From positions 1 to 24,607 of the IMG/VR virus record IMGVR_UViG_3300030329_001159: a stretch of 24,607 nucleotides of DNA; one strand, written 5' to 3'. Position numbers and translations under genes: made by a program. Under the pieces are notes generated by a model that saw nothing but the letters and a program-made list of their open reading frames with translations, had not been told where the DNA came from and searched no databases. Positions 7,794 to 17,538 of the stretch are shown piece by piece (within the stretch, counting starts at the first letter, position 1; each line of letters begins with the position of its first letter). This stretch comes from a virus.

Positions 7794-10700
7794 ATGCCAG
7801 AGATTAAACATCATTTTAGAGCCGGTAGAATGAATAAGGATCTAGATGAAAGACTAGTTCCTAATGGAGAATACCGCGATGCTCAAAATATAGAAATAGT
7901 TACGTCAGAAGGTTCAGATGTTGGTTCTGTTCAGAATATTGTTGGTACATCTTTGAAAGATGGTAAAACATACGATCAGAATACACAGGCGTTAACTGAT
8001 TGGGGTCTTGTATCTAACTCAATAAAAGACTTAACTAATCCAGAGTGTGTTGGTACTATTGTTGATAGTCAAAATGATAAGATATATTGGTTTATTGCTA
8101 CATCAGATCAAAGCGTTAGTGCTATAGCTGAATATAATTATTCTACAGGTGAAATAGCACCAGTGTTAGTTGATGTTAAATCTACATCTGGTGGTATACT
8201 AAACTTTAGCTCTAATTATTTAATTACTGGTATAAACGTTGTTGAAGGTTTATTGTTATTTACAGACAATCAATCAGAGCCAAAAAAAATAAATATAGAT
8301 ACGTTTAAATTAGGTTCAACTAATTTTAGTACACATACATTATATAAAGTTATTCTCAATGGTAGTACAATCAGTAGTACTAACTTTACAGAAAATCATA
8401 TTACAGTAGCAAAATTATCACCGCTACAAGCCCCAACATTAACAATGTCATCTAGTAGAAGATCTGGAAATGGAACTGGAACCTCACCTGTTTCTACAAA
8501 AAAATCATTTGTTGATAGTAGTAATAATAACGCAGTATTAGCCACGCAAGTATCAGTACAACTTACTTTTCAAGGTATAGACGGTAATACAACAGAAGGA
8601 CCTCTTTATCAACAAAAAGATACTTTAGTATTGACACATACAGATTCTGATGGAGAAGATTATGAGATTAGGGTTGTTATTACTAGAATAGACTCTATAA
8701 ATAGTAACAGTTGTGTTCAAACCGTTACAGCTAAAATACAAACAATACCAGATGCTGTTCCTACAACAGATGTTGTTTGGGATGTATTATTAGAGGAAGA
8801 AGAACCTTTATTTGAAAATAAATTTGTAAGGTATGCTTATAGATGGAAATATAGAGACGGTGAATATTCAGTATTTTCTCCTTTTTCTGAAATAGCATTT
8901 TTACCAAATACATTTGAATATAAATCTGCTGAAGGTTATAATGAGGGTATGGCAAATAATTTAAGGTCGTTAACTATAAATATAAATGAATCAAAGCCAT
9001 CTGATGTAGATGAAATAGATATATTATATAAAGAATCAAACAACAATACTGTTTATGTCGTTGAAACATTAAAAGAAAAACCAGATGGTACTTTTCCTTC
9101 GTTATCATATGAGGTTAAATCTGAAATTATAGGTGCTGTTGTAGAGTCAAATCAAATATTAAGACCTTGGGATAATGTACCTATAAAAGCAAAAGCACAA
9201 GAGGTTACAGCAAATAGATTAATTTATGCTAATTATTATCAAAATTATAATGTTCCATCCGATAGATTACCTAATATTCAAACAACAGTTAGGCAAAAGA
9301 AAATAACAGAATCAACAACTCCAGAGGGAACTTCTATTACAGTAGCTGGTAAACCTGCTAAATCTTTAAAATCACAAAGAACGTATCAAGTTGGTGTAGT
9401 ATATCAAGATGCTTATGGTAGACAAACACCAGTATTTTCAACTGAAAAAGCAACAAATCAAATTGGTAAAAAATATGCTGAAACTGTCACGGGTCTTGAT
9501 TGTAGACTATTAAATGATCCACCTATATGGGCAACACATTATAAGTATTTTGTAAAAGAAACATCTAATGAATATTATAATTTAGCGTTAGATAGATTTT
9601 ACGATGCTGAAGATGGTAATGTTTGGTTAAGTTTTCCATCATCAGAAAGAAATAAAGTTACCGAAGAGCATTATTTAATATTGAAAAAACAACATGATAA
9701 TAACAAACCAGTAACTGATCCAGCTAAATATAAAATTCTAGATATTGCAAATGAACCACCAAAATTTGTATCAGTTGAAAGATCTTCAATAGCTTCTGCT
9801 ACATGTAAGATACTAAGTACTAACGCGAATAAACCTGGTGTAGGCGTTAGTGAATTTCAAGTAAGAGGACCATCTGCAAGTGAAAACCCATCATTCGCGG
9901 AAGGATTTACATCTGATACCGTGTTAGAAATACAAACATCAGGTGGAACAACACAAAAATATAAAGTTGCAAGTGGTGGGTTAAATGGTGAGTTTAACGG
10001 TGGTAGTAATCCAAAAGATATTTATGTAATACGTTTAGTTAGAGGATTTAAAAATACTGACTCAGAAATTTTAGCTGACACGTATTTAGAGGCTAACGAT
10101 AGTATTACAATAAAGTTATATCAGGAGAAAGAAGTAAACAAACCTGAATTTGCTGGAAAGTTTTTTGTTAAAATTGCTAGAGATTCAGTTTTTGATACAA
10201 ATATAATATCAACTTTTCCAGCTATTACAGCTGATTATAGCGTTGTAAAAAGTAGAAAGATATACCACAAAATTCAAAGTGAATATTCTAAGGAGGTTTC
10301 TGACGATGGTAAAACGCTATTAAGAGCAAGACAAGATCTAGGTTGGATAGATAACAATGATTATTTTAAAAGTCCTAGTGATTCAAATTTTGCAAAAAAT
10401 GCAATTAGACATCCTAATTCAGGCGATACGAAAATGGTGTTTTATTGGGCTGGTGTTGATTATGGTGATGACTGGGATGGTTTACCACTAGATGAAAATG
10501 TAAAACAAACAAAAGGTGCTGGGCATGATAGAGAGAATACAATAAATCCTTTTCTTGAAGATATTACATCTGCTGGTACATTATTTAGTTTTGCTAATGA
10601 CGCTATAGATAGTGAGGATGTATATAGAGTAACTGGTTCATCTATAGATTATCAATGGAGAATAGAAGAGAAAAAAACGAATAGAAGAAAAGATATAAGT

Positions 10701-13700
10701 GGTAAAAGAAGACAATATACAATTGAGTTTGAGCAAGCTGATAACCCAGGTGAGGGTTATGTTAGTGTGTTTAAATCAGGCACGTCAGCTGGTTCTACGG
10801 ATTCTAGAATATCTGAAATAAGAATTATGAAGCGTAATGTAGAGGTTGGGGAAACTACAATATCATCTTCAAATCCAGCTGTGTTTGAAACAAGACCAAT
10901 AGACTCTGCTGAATTAGATTTATATTACGAAATAAGCGATGCAATACCAATAATAAAATCTGGTATGACAGTGACAGGAACAAATATAGGTAGTGGTAAT
11001 ACAAATACTGTAAATTCAGCATTAAGAAATAACGTGTTTACAGTTAAAAATAGTTTAGGTGGTACTGTTGCTGATAATACAGAATTAACATTTACCGATT
11101 CAAAAAGTATATATAGTTTTACAGCAACTGTAAATGGAGCAGTTAGTAGTGGTACAGATATAACAATAGATGATGGTAAAGCACATGGACAAACACAATC
11201 ACTAGATTGGTTTAATTGTTATTCATTTGGACAAGGTGTTGAATCAAATAGACTACGAGATGATTTTAATGCTGTATTTATTGACAAAGGAGTAAAAGTA
11301 TCTACGGTATTAGCAGAGCAATATAAAGAAGATCATAAGAAAAATGGATTTATATGGTCAGGTATATTTAACTCTACATCAGGTATAAATAGATTAAATC
11401 AATTTATTCAAGCACAACCAATAACAAAAGATTTAAATCCATTTTATGGTAGTATACAAAAGATACATACAAGAGATAATGATTTAATTGCCTTATGTGA
11501 AGATAAAGTTTTAAATATCCCAGCTAATAAAGATGTATTATTTAATGCTGATGGGAATACAAACCTTACCGCTAGTAATAGGGTATTAGGTGTTGCAAGA
11601 CCTTATGCTGGTGAATATGGTATATCTAAAAATCCAGAATCATTTGTGTCACATGCATATAGAGTATATTTTACTGATAAAGCTCGTGGTGCTGTTTTAC
11701 GTTTATCAAGAGATGGATTAACTAATATAGCTCAAAAGGGTATGACCGATTGGTTTAAAGATAACTTAGCTAATTCTACAACATTAGTTGGTGGTTATAA
11801 TGAAAGTAAAGGATCTTATAATTTAACATTAAAAGGAACAAGTAATTATACATTAAGTTATGATGAAAGAGTTGATGGTTGGACAAGTTTTAAATCATTT
11901 ATACCTGAATTTAGTGTATCATTAAATAACAAATACCACTCATTTAAAAATGGGGATTTATATTGCCATGATAATACTATAAGAAATGTATTTTATCAAA
12001 GAATAGGTAAGGTTAATGGTAATGTTAGTAATAGTACTTCAGTGACATTAGATACCGCTGATAGTAAAATATCAGCTGGTGATATAGTAACAGGTACTGG
12101 TATAACAGGAACTGATGTAACTGTTTCAGCGATTAGTGGAACAGGTGTAACATTATCTTCAGCACAAACAATATCCGATGATACGGTATTAACGTTTCAC
12201 CCAACATATCAAACTTCTTTAAATTTACTTTTAAATGATAATTATGATTTAGTTAAAGGATTTAAAACTATAAACTACGAGGGTTCTGATTCTAGGGTTT
12301 ATAAGTATTCTGGAACAATTAGTAGTGTTGCTTACACTGATTTATTAATTGATGAGGTAATAGCAAAATCACCAACTTCATCAGAAGCAAACTCATTAAC
12401 ATCAACAAACACAAAAGGTTGGTATTGTAACGCGGTAACCACAGATCAACAAACTGGATCAGTAAAAGAATTTATTGAAAAAGAAGGGAAATGGTTTAAT
12501 TATATTAAAGGAGATACAACAACTATAGGTAATTTAGATAGTCAAGAGTTTTCTGTTCAAGGTGTTGGTAAACCATCTGGTATTACTGGTGACACTAGTA
12601 TAGGTGGATATGATGTAACTGTAACAATAAAAGGAGCTGCAGACGCTGCATTATCAACTGTGGGTGTTTCTTTGGATAGCGTTAGTGGTGGTAGTTGGGA
12701 ATTAGATAGTGATAATGATAAAATATATTGGAACGATGTTGCTACTAGTACAAATTTAAATACGTTAGCAGATCCTGTATTAACATTATCTGCCACAACT
12801 GGTTATACACTTGGAACGCAAGCGGTTACAGGTGAATCACCATCATCTAGTATTGATGGTACTGGAACATGGAGTTCTGCGAATTCAACGCTTACGATAG
12901 GTTTAGATTCTCATGTTTTGGCCGCTGATAGAAACATAACAGCGAATATAACTGGTGGTACAGCTAAAACGTATTCTGTAAGTGGTACATATTTTACTGA
13001 AGAAGAAAATACAACAACAGGTAACACTGAAGTATCATATACTTCAACTGGTGCGTTTGATGCTACATCAACGGTTGATTTGGAACCAGATGACGGTGGT
13101 GCTACAACAAAAACATTTACAGCAGCAAGTGGATATTATTTTAAAGATAGAGCGACCTGCGTTATATATAAAGAAAGCGATGAAACAAAAAATTCATCTA
13201 CACTTGGTTATACTATAACACAAACAACACCAACAGTAGCAAATGGTGGAAAAGATAGTGATGGCAATGTAATTAAAGAAGTATTTACAATAACATATAG
13301 ACATCCGGCGTCAACTATAACTGAAGATGAAATAATGTTTACCGCTAAAGCAGAAAAAATATTTGTTCCACCTACTCTCGCAGAGCAAGGGATAACAGCA
13401 TTCAAGGCTTTAAATACAACTATTCCTCAATCAGGTGAACCTAATGGTAGAACACTTGAAATTATTGGTACTAATAATTCTAAGTTTTTCTTTAGAAGAA
13501 AAGTATTTAATTCCAATGACGATAAAGCTCAAGAAAAATATTGGGATGGTTCAAGATGGAAAGATGCTGCAACTGAATTAACTATACCTTCAACTAATTC
13601 ATTTAAAGTAGTTGAATATTACCCAGCAACAGATAATAAAATAAAATTTGTATATGATATAATACCATCAGATCCAGGTAGCGTATCTACTTTGTATGTT

Positions 13701-14861
13701 GGTCCTAACCCTGATGATACATCAAGTAAAGAATTAACATTATTTCAATATGGTAACGTTACATTAACATTTTTAGCAAAAGATGATAATAATGATCACG
13801 ATGGTGATGCATCAACAATTAGTAGGGTTGTAATGGCTGATGGAACTATTGTATTAAAATACACGCAAGCTGATGGTAGTTTCTCAACAACATCGCCAAG
13901 TAGTACATTAACATACCAAGCATTGGGTCAACCAGAAATTGGTTCCGCCTCTGGTACGTTAGATGCTACAATTACCATTGAAAATAATAATACTGACTCT
14001 GATGGTTATATGACTGTAAAAAATGTTGATGCAAATGATTTTGTTGGTAGTGAATGTACTGGCGTTGTTTCAGCGAGAGTTGAAGCAAGTAAAACAGTTG
14101 TTTTAGATGAACCTATTAGAGCATTAACAGCTGGCATGATTGTAACTGGTGGTGGTGTTGCAGCTAAAAGCGTTGAGGATGATGTTACAATTGCATCGAT
14201 GAATACTGATCAAAAAACAATAACATTATCTTCAAAACAACAAATATCAGAAGGGGAAACATTAACGTTTTCACCAGCTAATGATTGGAAATTTGATCCT
14301 GTAATTGTATCTCAAACAGATACTTTATATGATACTGCTGCTCCTGATCCAGGGGTTCTTTCTAAAACAGTTATAGTATTGCAAATAAATATCGAGCAGT
14401 ATGGTACGCAAAATTTAACGGTACCACTTAATGTTTATGATTGTTTTTCTCCTATAAATATAGCATCTGGCGCGAGTGGTATTAGAAGAATAGGTATGGT
14501 AAAAGATAGTACTGACACAACAATTCAGGGATTTGGTAGAGTAAGTGGAAGAAATGTTACTATTGGTACGGCAGATAATACTATTCTATCTGGTACAATA
14601 AGGATATTCGCTGATTTAACAGGTAAATACTGGGATGATATTACAGTTGGTATAGGTGATGATACAAGTGGACTTGATACGTATACCGGTGATACGTCAA
14701 TTACATCAGCTAAGTATTCAGCTGGCACAGGCGAGGGAACAGGTGATGATTTTATAGATGTAAACTGGCAGGTACTAACAAATGCTCAAGTAACACCAAC
14801 AAGTGGTTTGCAAATAGCTTGGAAAGTATCATATCCAAGTTATGAAGATGCATCAAGTTAA
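7794..14861 (+). CDS. Giant tail 'muzzle'/stabilisation-like protein (2355 aa)
   Basis: The N-terminus (FRAGRMNKDLDERLVPNGEY, RDAQNIEI) and a second block near residues 1228-1305 (LIALCEDKVLNIPANKD, NADGNTNLTASNRVLG, GISKNPESF, YFTDKARGAVLRLSRDG) are signatures I associate with the tail-tip muzzle or P22 gp10-like stabilisation protein of crAss-like phages, which closes the short tail. A conserved-looking middle piece (FVRYAYRWKYRDGEYSVFSP) lies near residue 345. The protein is far longer than I remember for this family. The extra length is Thr/Ser/Gly-rich beta sequence: three related 60-70-residue repeats (about 1040-1102, 1410-1470, 2091-2161) and a tail of Ig-like or adhesin-like domains after about residue 1580. 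These additions may bind receptors. The AGGA at 7789-7792 is only one base from the ATG, too close for a normal Shine-Dalgarno sequence. Confidence 0.7.
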   Translation: MPEIKHHFRAGRMNKDLDERLVPNGEYRDAQNIEIVTSEGSDVGSVQNIVGTSLKDGKTYDQNTQALTDWGLVSNSIKDLTNPECVGTIVDSQNDKIYWFIATSDQSVSAIAEYNYSTGEIAPVLVDVKSTSGGILNFSSNYLITGINVVEGLLLFTDNQSEPKKINIDTFKLGSTNFSTHTLYKVILNGSTISSTNFTENHITVAKLSPLQAPTLTMSSSRRSGNGTGTSPVSTKKSFVDSSNNNAVLATQVSVQLTFQGIDGNTTEGPLYQQKDTLVLTHTDSDGEDYEIRVVITRIDSINSNSCVQTVTAKIQTIPDAVPTTDVVWDVLLEEEEPLFENKFVRYAYRWKYRDGEYSVFSPFSEIAFLPNTFEYKSAEGYNEGMANNLRSLTININESKPSDVDEIDILYKESNNNTVYVVETLKEKPDGTFPSLSYEVKSEIIGAVVESNQILRPWDNVPIKAKAQEVTANRLIYANYYQNYNVPSDRLPNIQTTVRQKKITESTTPEGTSITVAGKPAKSLKSQRTYQVGVVYQDAYGRQTPVFSTEKATNQIGKKYAETVTGLDCRLLNDPPIWATHYKYFVKETSNEYYNLALDRFYDAEDGNVWLSFPSSERNKVTEEHYLILKKQHDNNKPVTDPAKYKILDIANEPPKFVSVERSSIASATCKILSTNANKPGVGVSEFQVRGPSASENPSFAEGFTSDTVLEIQTSGGTTQKYKVASGGLNGEFNGGSNPKDIYVIRLVRGFKNTDSEILADTYLEANDSITIKLYQEKEVNKPEFAGKFFVKIARDSVFDTNIISTFPAITADYSVVKSRKIYHKIQSEYSKEVSDDGKTLLRARQDLGWIDNNDYFKSPSDSNFAKNAIRHPNSGDTKMVFYWAGVDYGDDWDGLPLDENVKQTKGAGHDRENTINPFLEDITSAGTLFSFANDAIDSEDVYRVTGSSIDYQWRIEEKKTNRRKDISGKRRQYTIEFEQADNPGEGYVSVFKSGTSAGSTDSRISEIRIMKRNVEVGETTISSSNPAVFETRPIDSAELDLYYEISDAIPIIKSGMTVTGTNIGSGNTNTVNSALRNNVFTVKNSLGGTVADNTELTFTDSKSIYSFTATVNGAVSSGTDITIDDGKAHGQTQSLDWFNCYSFGQGVESNRLRDDFNAVFIDKGVKVSTVLAEQYKEDHKKNGFIWSGIFNSTSGINRLNQFIQAQPITKDLNPFYGSIQKIHTRDNDLIALCEDKVLNIPANKDVLFNADGNTNLTASNRVLGVARPYAGEYGISKNPESFVSHAYRVYFTDKARGAVLRLSRDGLTNIAQKGMTDWFKDNLANSTTLVGGYNESKGSYNLTLKGTSNYTLSYDERVDGWTSFKSFIPEFSVSLNNKYHSFKNGDLYCHDNTIRNVFYQRIGKVNGNVSNSTSVTLDTADSKISAGDIVTGTGITGTDVTVSAISGTGVTLSSAQTISDDTVLTFHPTYQTSLNLLLNDNYDLVKGFKTINYEGSDSRVYKYSGTISSVAYTDLLIDEVIAKSPTSSEANSLTSTNTKGWYCNAVTTDQQTGSVKEFIEKEGKWFNYIKGDTTTIGNLDSQEFSVQGVGKPSGITGDTSIGGYDVTVTIKGAADAALSTVGVSLDSVSGGSWELDSDNDKIYWNDVATSTNLNTLADPVLTLSATTGYTLGTQAVTGESPSSSIDGTGTWSSANSTLTIGLDSHVLAADRNITANITGGTAKTYSVSGTYFTEEENTTTGNTEVSYTSTGAFDATSTVDLEPDDGGATTKTFTAASGYYFKDRATCVIYKESDETKNSSTLGYTITQTTPTVANGGKDSDGNVIKEVFTITYRHPASTITEDEIMFTAKAEKIFVPPTLAEQGITAFKALNTTIPQSGEPNGRTLEIIGTNNSKFFFRRKVFNSNDDKAQEKYWDGSRWKDAATELTIPSTNSFKVVEYYPATDNKIKFVYDIIPSDPGSVSTLYVGPNPDDTSSKELTLFQYGNVTLTFLAKDDNNDHDGDASTISRVVMADGTIVLKYTQADGSFSTTSPSSTLTYQALGQPEIGSASGTLDATITIENNNTDSDGYMTVKNVDANDFVGSECTGVVSARVEASKTVVLDEPIRALTAGMIVTGGGVAAKSVEDDVTIASMNTDQKTITLSSKQQISEGETLTFSPANDWKFDPVIVSQTDTLYDTAAPDPGVLSKTVIVLQINIEQYGTQNLTVPLNVYDCFSPINIASGASGIRRIGMVKDSTDTTIQGFGRVSGRNVTIGTADNTILSGTIRIFADLTGKYWDDITVGIGDDTSGLDTYTGDTSITSAKYSAGTGEGTGDDFIDVNWQVLTNAQVTPTSGLQIAWKVSYPSYEDASS
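10911..11100 (+). repeat. Beta-repeat copy A in the muzzle-like protein
   Basis: It encodes residues about 1040-1102. Its shape is: short acidic beta lead, then SGMTVTGTNIGSGNTNTV, then a variable strand, then ADNTELTFTD. It shares the frame 'aGdxVTGxxI ... VxxI ... LTF' with copies B and C. The glycine-bounded VTG turn and the closing LTF strand are the conserved points. It lies inside the muzzle core, suggesting a loop insertion. Confidence 0.6.
12021..12203 (+). repeat. Beta-repeat copy B in the muzzle-like protein
   Basis: It encodes residues 1410-1470. It has the clearest form of the repeat: SVTLDTADSKISAGDIVTGT, then GITGTDVTVSAISGTGVTLS, then ISDDTVLTFHP. It follows about 100 residues after the conserved CEDK/ASNRVLG block. 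It aligns with copy C over its entire length, including SAGD/TAGM, VTG, VTLSSAQ/ITLSSKQ, ISDDTVLTF/ISEGETLTF. Confidence 0.7.
14064..14276 (+). repeat. Beta-repeat copy C in the muzzle-like protein
   Basis: It encodes residues 2091-2161, in the C-terminal beta-domain region. Key elements are KTVVLDEPIRALTAGMIVTG, DDVTIASMNTDQKTITLSS and ISEGETLTFSP. It is closest to copy B in its last 30 residues. The copies are about 0.9 and 1.9 kb apart and clearly diverged at the DNA level, so the duplication is old or the units were acquired separately. Confidence 0.65.
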
Positions 14862-14872
14862 AATAAAATAAT

Positions 14873-15205
14873 ATGGCTACAATAACATTAACATTCGCAA
14901 AAAATATAAATACATCAGTACAGGTTGGTGATATGATTTATCATTGCACTATGTCTGGAACAGTTGCCTCTGATCCTATACAAATAGGTACAGTAACCGC
15001 CGTAACAGCCACAACAATAACATGTAATATTCCTATTGGTGTTGCAAGGCCAACAACTGGTAGTTTTATAATGTTTAGTAAAGATAATCAAGCTAATTTA
15101 TCATCAATAGATGGTTATTATGCTGAAGTTGAAATGAAAAATGATAGTAATAGTGCTGCAGAAATACACGCTGTAAGCTCTGAAATATTTGCTAGTAGTA
15201 AATAA
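14873..15205 (+). CDS. Small beta-rich virion protein, unknown function (110 aa)
   Basis: This 110-aa protein begins 11 bases after the muzzle-like gene. It is Thr/Ile/Ala-rich with alternating hydrophobic residues (NINTSVQVGDMIYHCTMSGT, IGTVTAVTATTITCNIP), so mostly beta strands are expected. There is no signal peptide or transmembrane segment. The 'VGDMIY ... GTVTAVTATTI' pattern loosely recalls the beta repeats of the preceding protein (GD followed by a turn, then alternating V/T strands), but the match is too weak to call homology. Position between the tail protein and the ejection proteins suggests a tail or virion accessory part. The A/T-only leader lacks a Shine-Dalgarno sequence. Confidence 0.6.
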   Translation: MATITLTFAKNINTSVQVGDMIYHCTMSGTVASDPIQIGTVTAVTATTITCNIPIGVARPTTGSFIMFSKDNQANLSSIDGYYAEVEMKNDSNSAAEIHAVSSEIFASSK

Positions 15206-15257
15206 ACAAAAAAAAGTGTAATTATAATATGTATAAGAAAATTAAAATTTAGAAATT

Positions 15258-15950
15258 ATGTGGGGTCCAGATACGGAACAAAAAAAAGATATTAAGCCAG
15301 CTGGAGAAATTTCAGGCCAAATGGCAGCCGCTGGTATAGGTGGTATTGGTGCTGGTTTAGCAGGTATAGCTAGTGGTATAATAGGTGGTGGAGCTAGAAG
15401 AAGAGAACAAAGGGCCGCGGAGGAAGAGTATGGTAGGGAAATGGCTGCGTTTAGGCGTATGGATACTTCTAATTTAGCCGCTGGTATGCAAAATACTTTT
15501 GAAGACTTAACAGTTAACCAACAACAAGCTCAATTCGAAGCACAACAACAACAACAAGGTTTAGCAAACACACTTAGTGCGATGCAAGGCGCAGCTGGTG
15601 GTAGCGGTATTGCTGCATTAGCTCAAGCTATGGCTGGTCAACAATCAGCAAATCTACAACAAGCAAGTGCTAGCATAGGTCAACAAGAAGCTGCAAATCG
15701 AATCGCAGCAGCAAAAGGTGCACAAAGAGTTCAAGAAATGCAATATGCTGGAGCAGAACAAGCAAGAGATTTAGCACAAGATAAACAAACACAACTTTTA
15801 GGTATGGCAATGGAAAGAAAAGCACAAGCTGATGCTGCTAGACAACAAGCAACGCAAGCTATAATTGGTGGTATTGGTGGTGTAATTGGTGGTGCTGCAA
15901 CGGCAATGGCTGGTGGGGTTGGTGGAGATAATTTCTTAAGTGGTGATTAA
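15258..15950 (+). CDS. Internal virion / ejection protein with glycine-zipper ends (230 aa)
   Basis: The protein has two Gly/Ala-rich hydrophobic stretches, near residues 20-46 (AAAGIGGIGAGLAGIASGII) and 200-225 (AIIGGIGGVIGGAATAMAGG). They flank a long Gln/Ala/Glu-rich helical middle (QQQQQGLANTLSAMQGA and similar). This architecture is typical of phage internal virion proteins such as the T7 gp14 type, which leave the capsid and help build a channel across the cell envelope during DNA entry. No enzymatic motif is seen. It is followed within 18 bases by another probable cargo protein, then by the giant polyvalent protein, so the three probably travel together. The identity is inferred from architecture and position. 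Confidence 0.65.
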   Translation: MWGPDTEQKKDIKPAGEISGQMAAAGIGGIGAGLAGIASGIIGGGARRREQRAAEEEYGREMAAFRRMDTSNLAAGMQNTFEDLTVNQQQAQFEAQQQQQGLANTLSAMQGAAGGSGIAALAQAMAGQQSANLQQASASIGQQEAANRIAAAKGAQRVQEMQYAGAEQARDLAQDKQTQLLGMAMERKAQADAARQQATQAIIGGIGGVIGGAATAMAGGVGGDNFLSGD

Positions 15951-15968
15951 TAATATTAATAAACAATT

Positions 15969-17537
15969 ATGACAAATTTACAAGAAGCGGCGAGACGAAT
16001 GTACTCGGCAAAAGGTTTTACAGATTATGGAAAAATTTTTGGAGCTGGTTTAAAAGAAGCAGCTAAAAATATAGCTATATTTAGTCGACAAGAAGAACAA
16101 GAGGCAGAACAAAAACGTAAAGAAAGAGAGGGTAAGTTAGAAAGACTATATGGGGCCGGGCCTAGAATTAACGAAGGTACTGTACCACCAGAAATGAGGG
16201 GTGAGGTTGTAACATATCTAAGAGATCAAAGAAATATGTATGATCAATTAGCCAATCAACTTGTAGATTATAGCGCATCAGATCCTGAATATAGAGATAT
16301 TACTAATCAAATGGATAATATTAAAGATAATTATGCTAACATGGCTAATCAAATTAATTTATTTACAAAAAGGGCAAATGATTATACATCAAAAAAAGAT
16401 AATTGGTCAGGCGTAAACAATGAAACTGATAGGAATATTGTATCAGAAGTTTACAATAGAGACTTTAAAAATTTCGCAATTGTAGATAATCAATTAGTTG
16501 TAGAGACAGAACAAGGTGGTGTTAAAACAATGGATGATATACATAACTTATATGAAAACTTAGTACCAAGGGCAGCAAAACAAATGACGGACGGTTTATC
16601 ATTAATTAGAAACGCAAATACTAGTGGATTACGAGGTGCTTCATTTTCACCTGATCAAATTAGATTACAACTTGGAACTATACTTTCAAATGAAGACAAA
16701 ACAATACAAAAACAAAATAAACAATCATTAGCATTAGATCGTAATTTTGGTGATGAATTAGGTATGTCATTTAAAAAATGGGTTTTTAATAACAATAAAT
16801 TGGATAAAGACACAATGGATCTTGATGGTAACGACGAATTAGATAATGGTTGGATAAAAAATGATGAAAATGAAGGTGCATTAACTGGTTTATTAGTAGA
16901 TTACTATGTAGACTTAGCAGAAAAATCACATCAAAGTGGTAAGAAAATATATGATAGAGATAATCCAGAGCCAGTAGATGATACAGTTAAAATAGGGGAA
17001 TTAGTTAGTGAAGATATAGAAAAAATACTAGAAGATAGTAAAGCTTTTACAACAGAAACAGTTGGTGATGCTATTAGTGGACTTACCAAAAAAACAGGTA
17101 TTGATAGAGTTGAAACAACTAAGAATCTTGCTTTAAAATTATCTAAAAGTCCAATGTATAACAACACTAACACAAGTTATGGAAAAACTATGATGTTACC
17201 TAGAGATGTTGCGTTGGAAAAATATATACAAAATTATGCAGAAAACCCGATAATGAAGAAAAAATATCCTGATGGTTTAGAAACTAGTAACCAAGCCGCT
17301 ATAGAGGCCATCACTAAAGAAGCTACAGATGAGTTTAATAATGAATTTGGTAATAACACTCAGTTATTTGAAGAGTTTTCTAATGGCAATATAGTAAGTG
17401 TTGATGTAGATATATTAAACAAAGAAAAATTAGTAGAATTTTTAATAGCTAGAAAATATTTAACACTAGCTAAAAGTCAATTTTTAATGGATGTTAAAAG
17501 TGGTATGTCTACTGGTATAGATAACAATAAAATATAG
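15969..17537 (+). CDS. Probable internal virion (cargo) protein, 522 aa
   Basis: This protein is predominantly helical and charged, with no membrane segment or catalytic motif that I recognise. The N-terminus (TNLQEAARRMYSAKGFTDYG, KIFGAGLKEAAKNIAIFSRQ) leads into a strongly charged helix (EEQEAEQKRKEREGKLERLY) likely to form a coiled coil. The rest is rich in Asn, Asp and Lys. It sits between the glycine-zipper protein and the 2209-aa protein with very short gaps (18 bases before, 1 base after), indicating coupled translation and a shared role in the virion. By analogy with the three internal core proteins of T7-like podoviruses it may be an ejected component, but that is inference; no specific family is claimed. 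Confidence 0.6.
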   Translation: MTNLQEAARRMYSAKGFTDYGKIFGAGLKEAAKNIAIFSRQEEQEAEQKRKEREGKLERLYGAGPRINEGTVPPEMRGEVVTYLRDQRNMYDQLANQLVDYSASDPEYRDITNQMDNIKDNYANMANQINLFTKRANDYTSKKDNWSGVNNETDRNIVSEVYNRDFKNFAIVDNQLVVETEQGGVKTMDDIHNLYENLVPRAAKQMTDGLSLIRNANTSGLRGASFSPDQIRLQLGTILSNEDKTIQKQNKQSLALDRNFGDELGMSFKKWVFNNNKLDKDTMDLDGNDELDNGWIKNDENEGALTGLLVDYYVDLAEKSHQSGKKIYDRDNPEPVDDTVKIGELVSEDIEKILEDSKAFTTETVGDAISGLTKKTGIDRVETTKNLALKLSKSPMYNNTNTSYGKTMMLPRDVALEKYIQNYAENPIMKKKYPDGLETSNQAAIEAITKEATDEFNNEFGNNTQLFEEFSNGNIVSVDVDILNKEKLVEFLIARKYLTLAKSQFLMDVKSGMSTGIDNNKI

Positions 17538-17538
17538 C

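Noticed and set aside
16068-16091. AIFSRQ in the 522-aa protein as a fifth copy of the FS[KR] motif
   Set aside because: It sits in a charged N-terminal helix rather than between recognisable domains, so it may be chance. It is not counted with the four copies in the giant protein.
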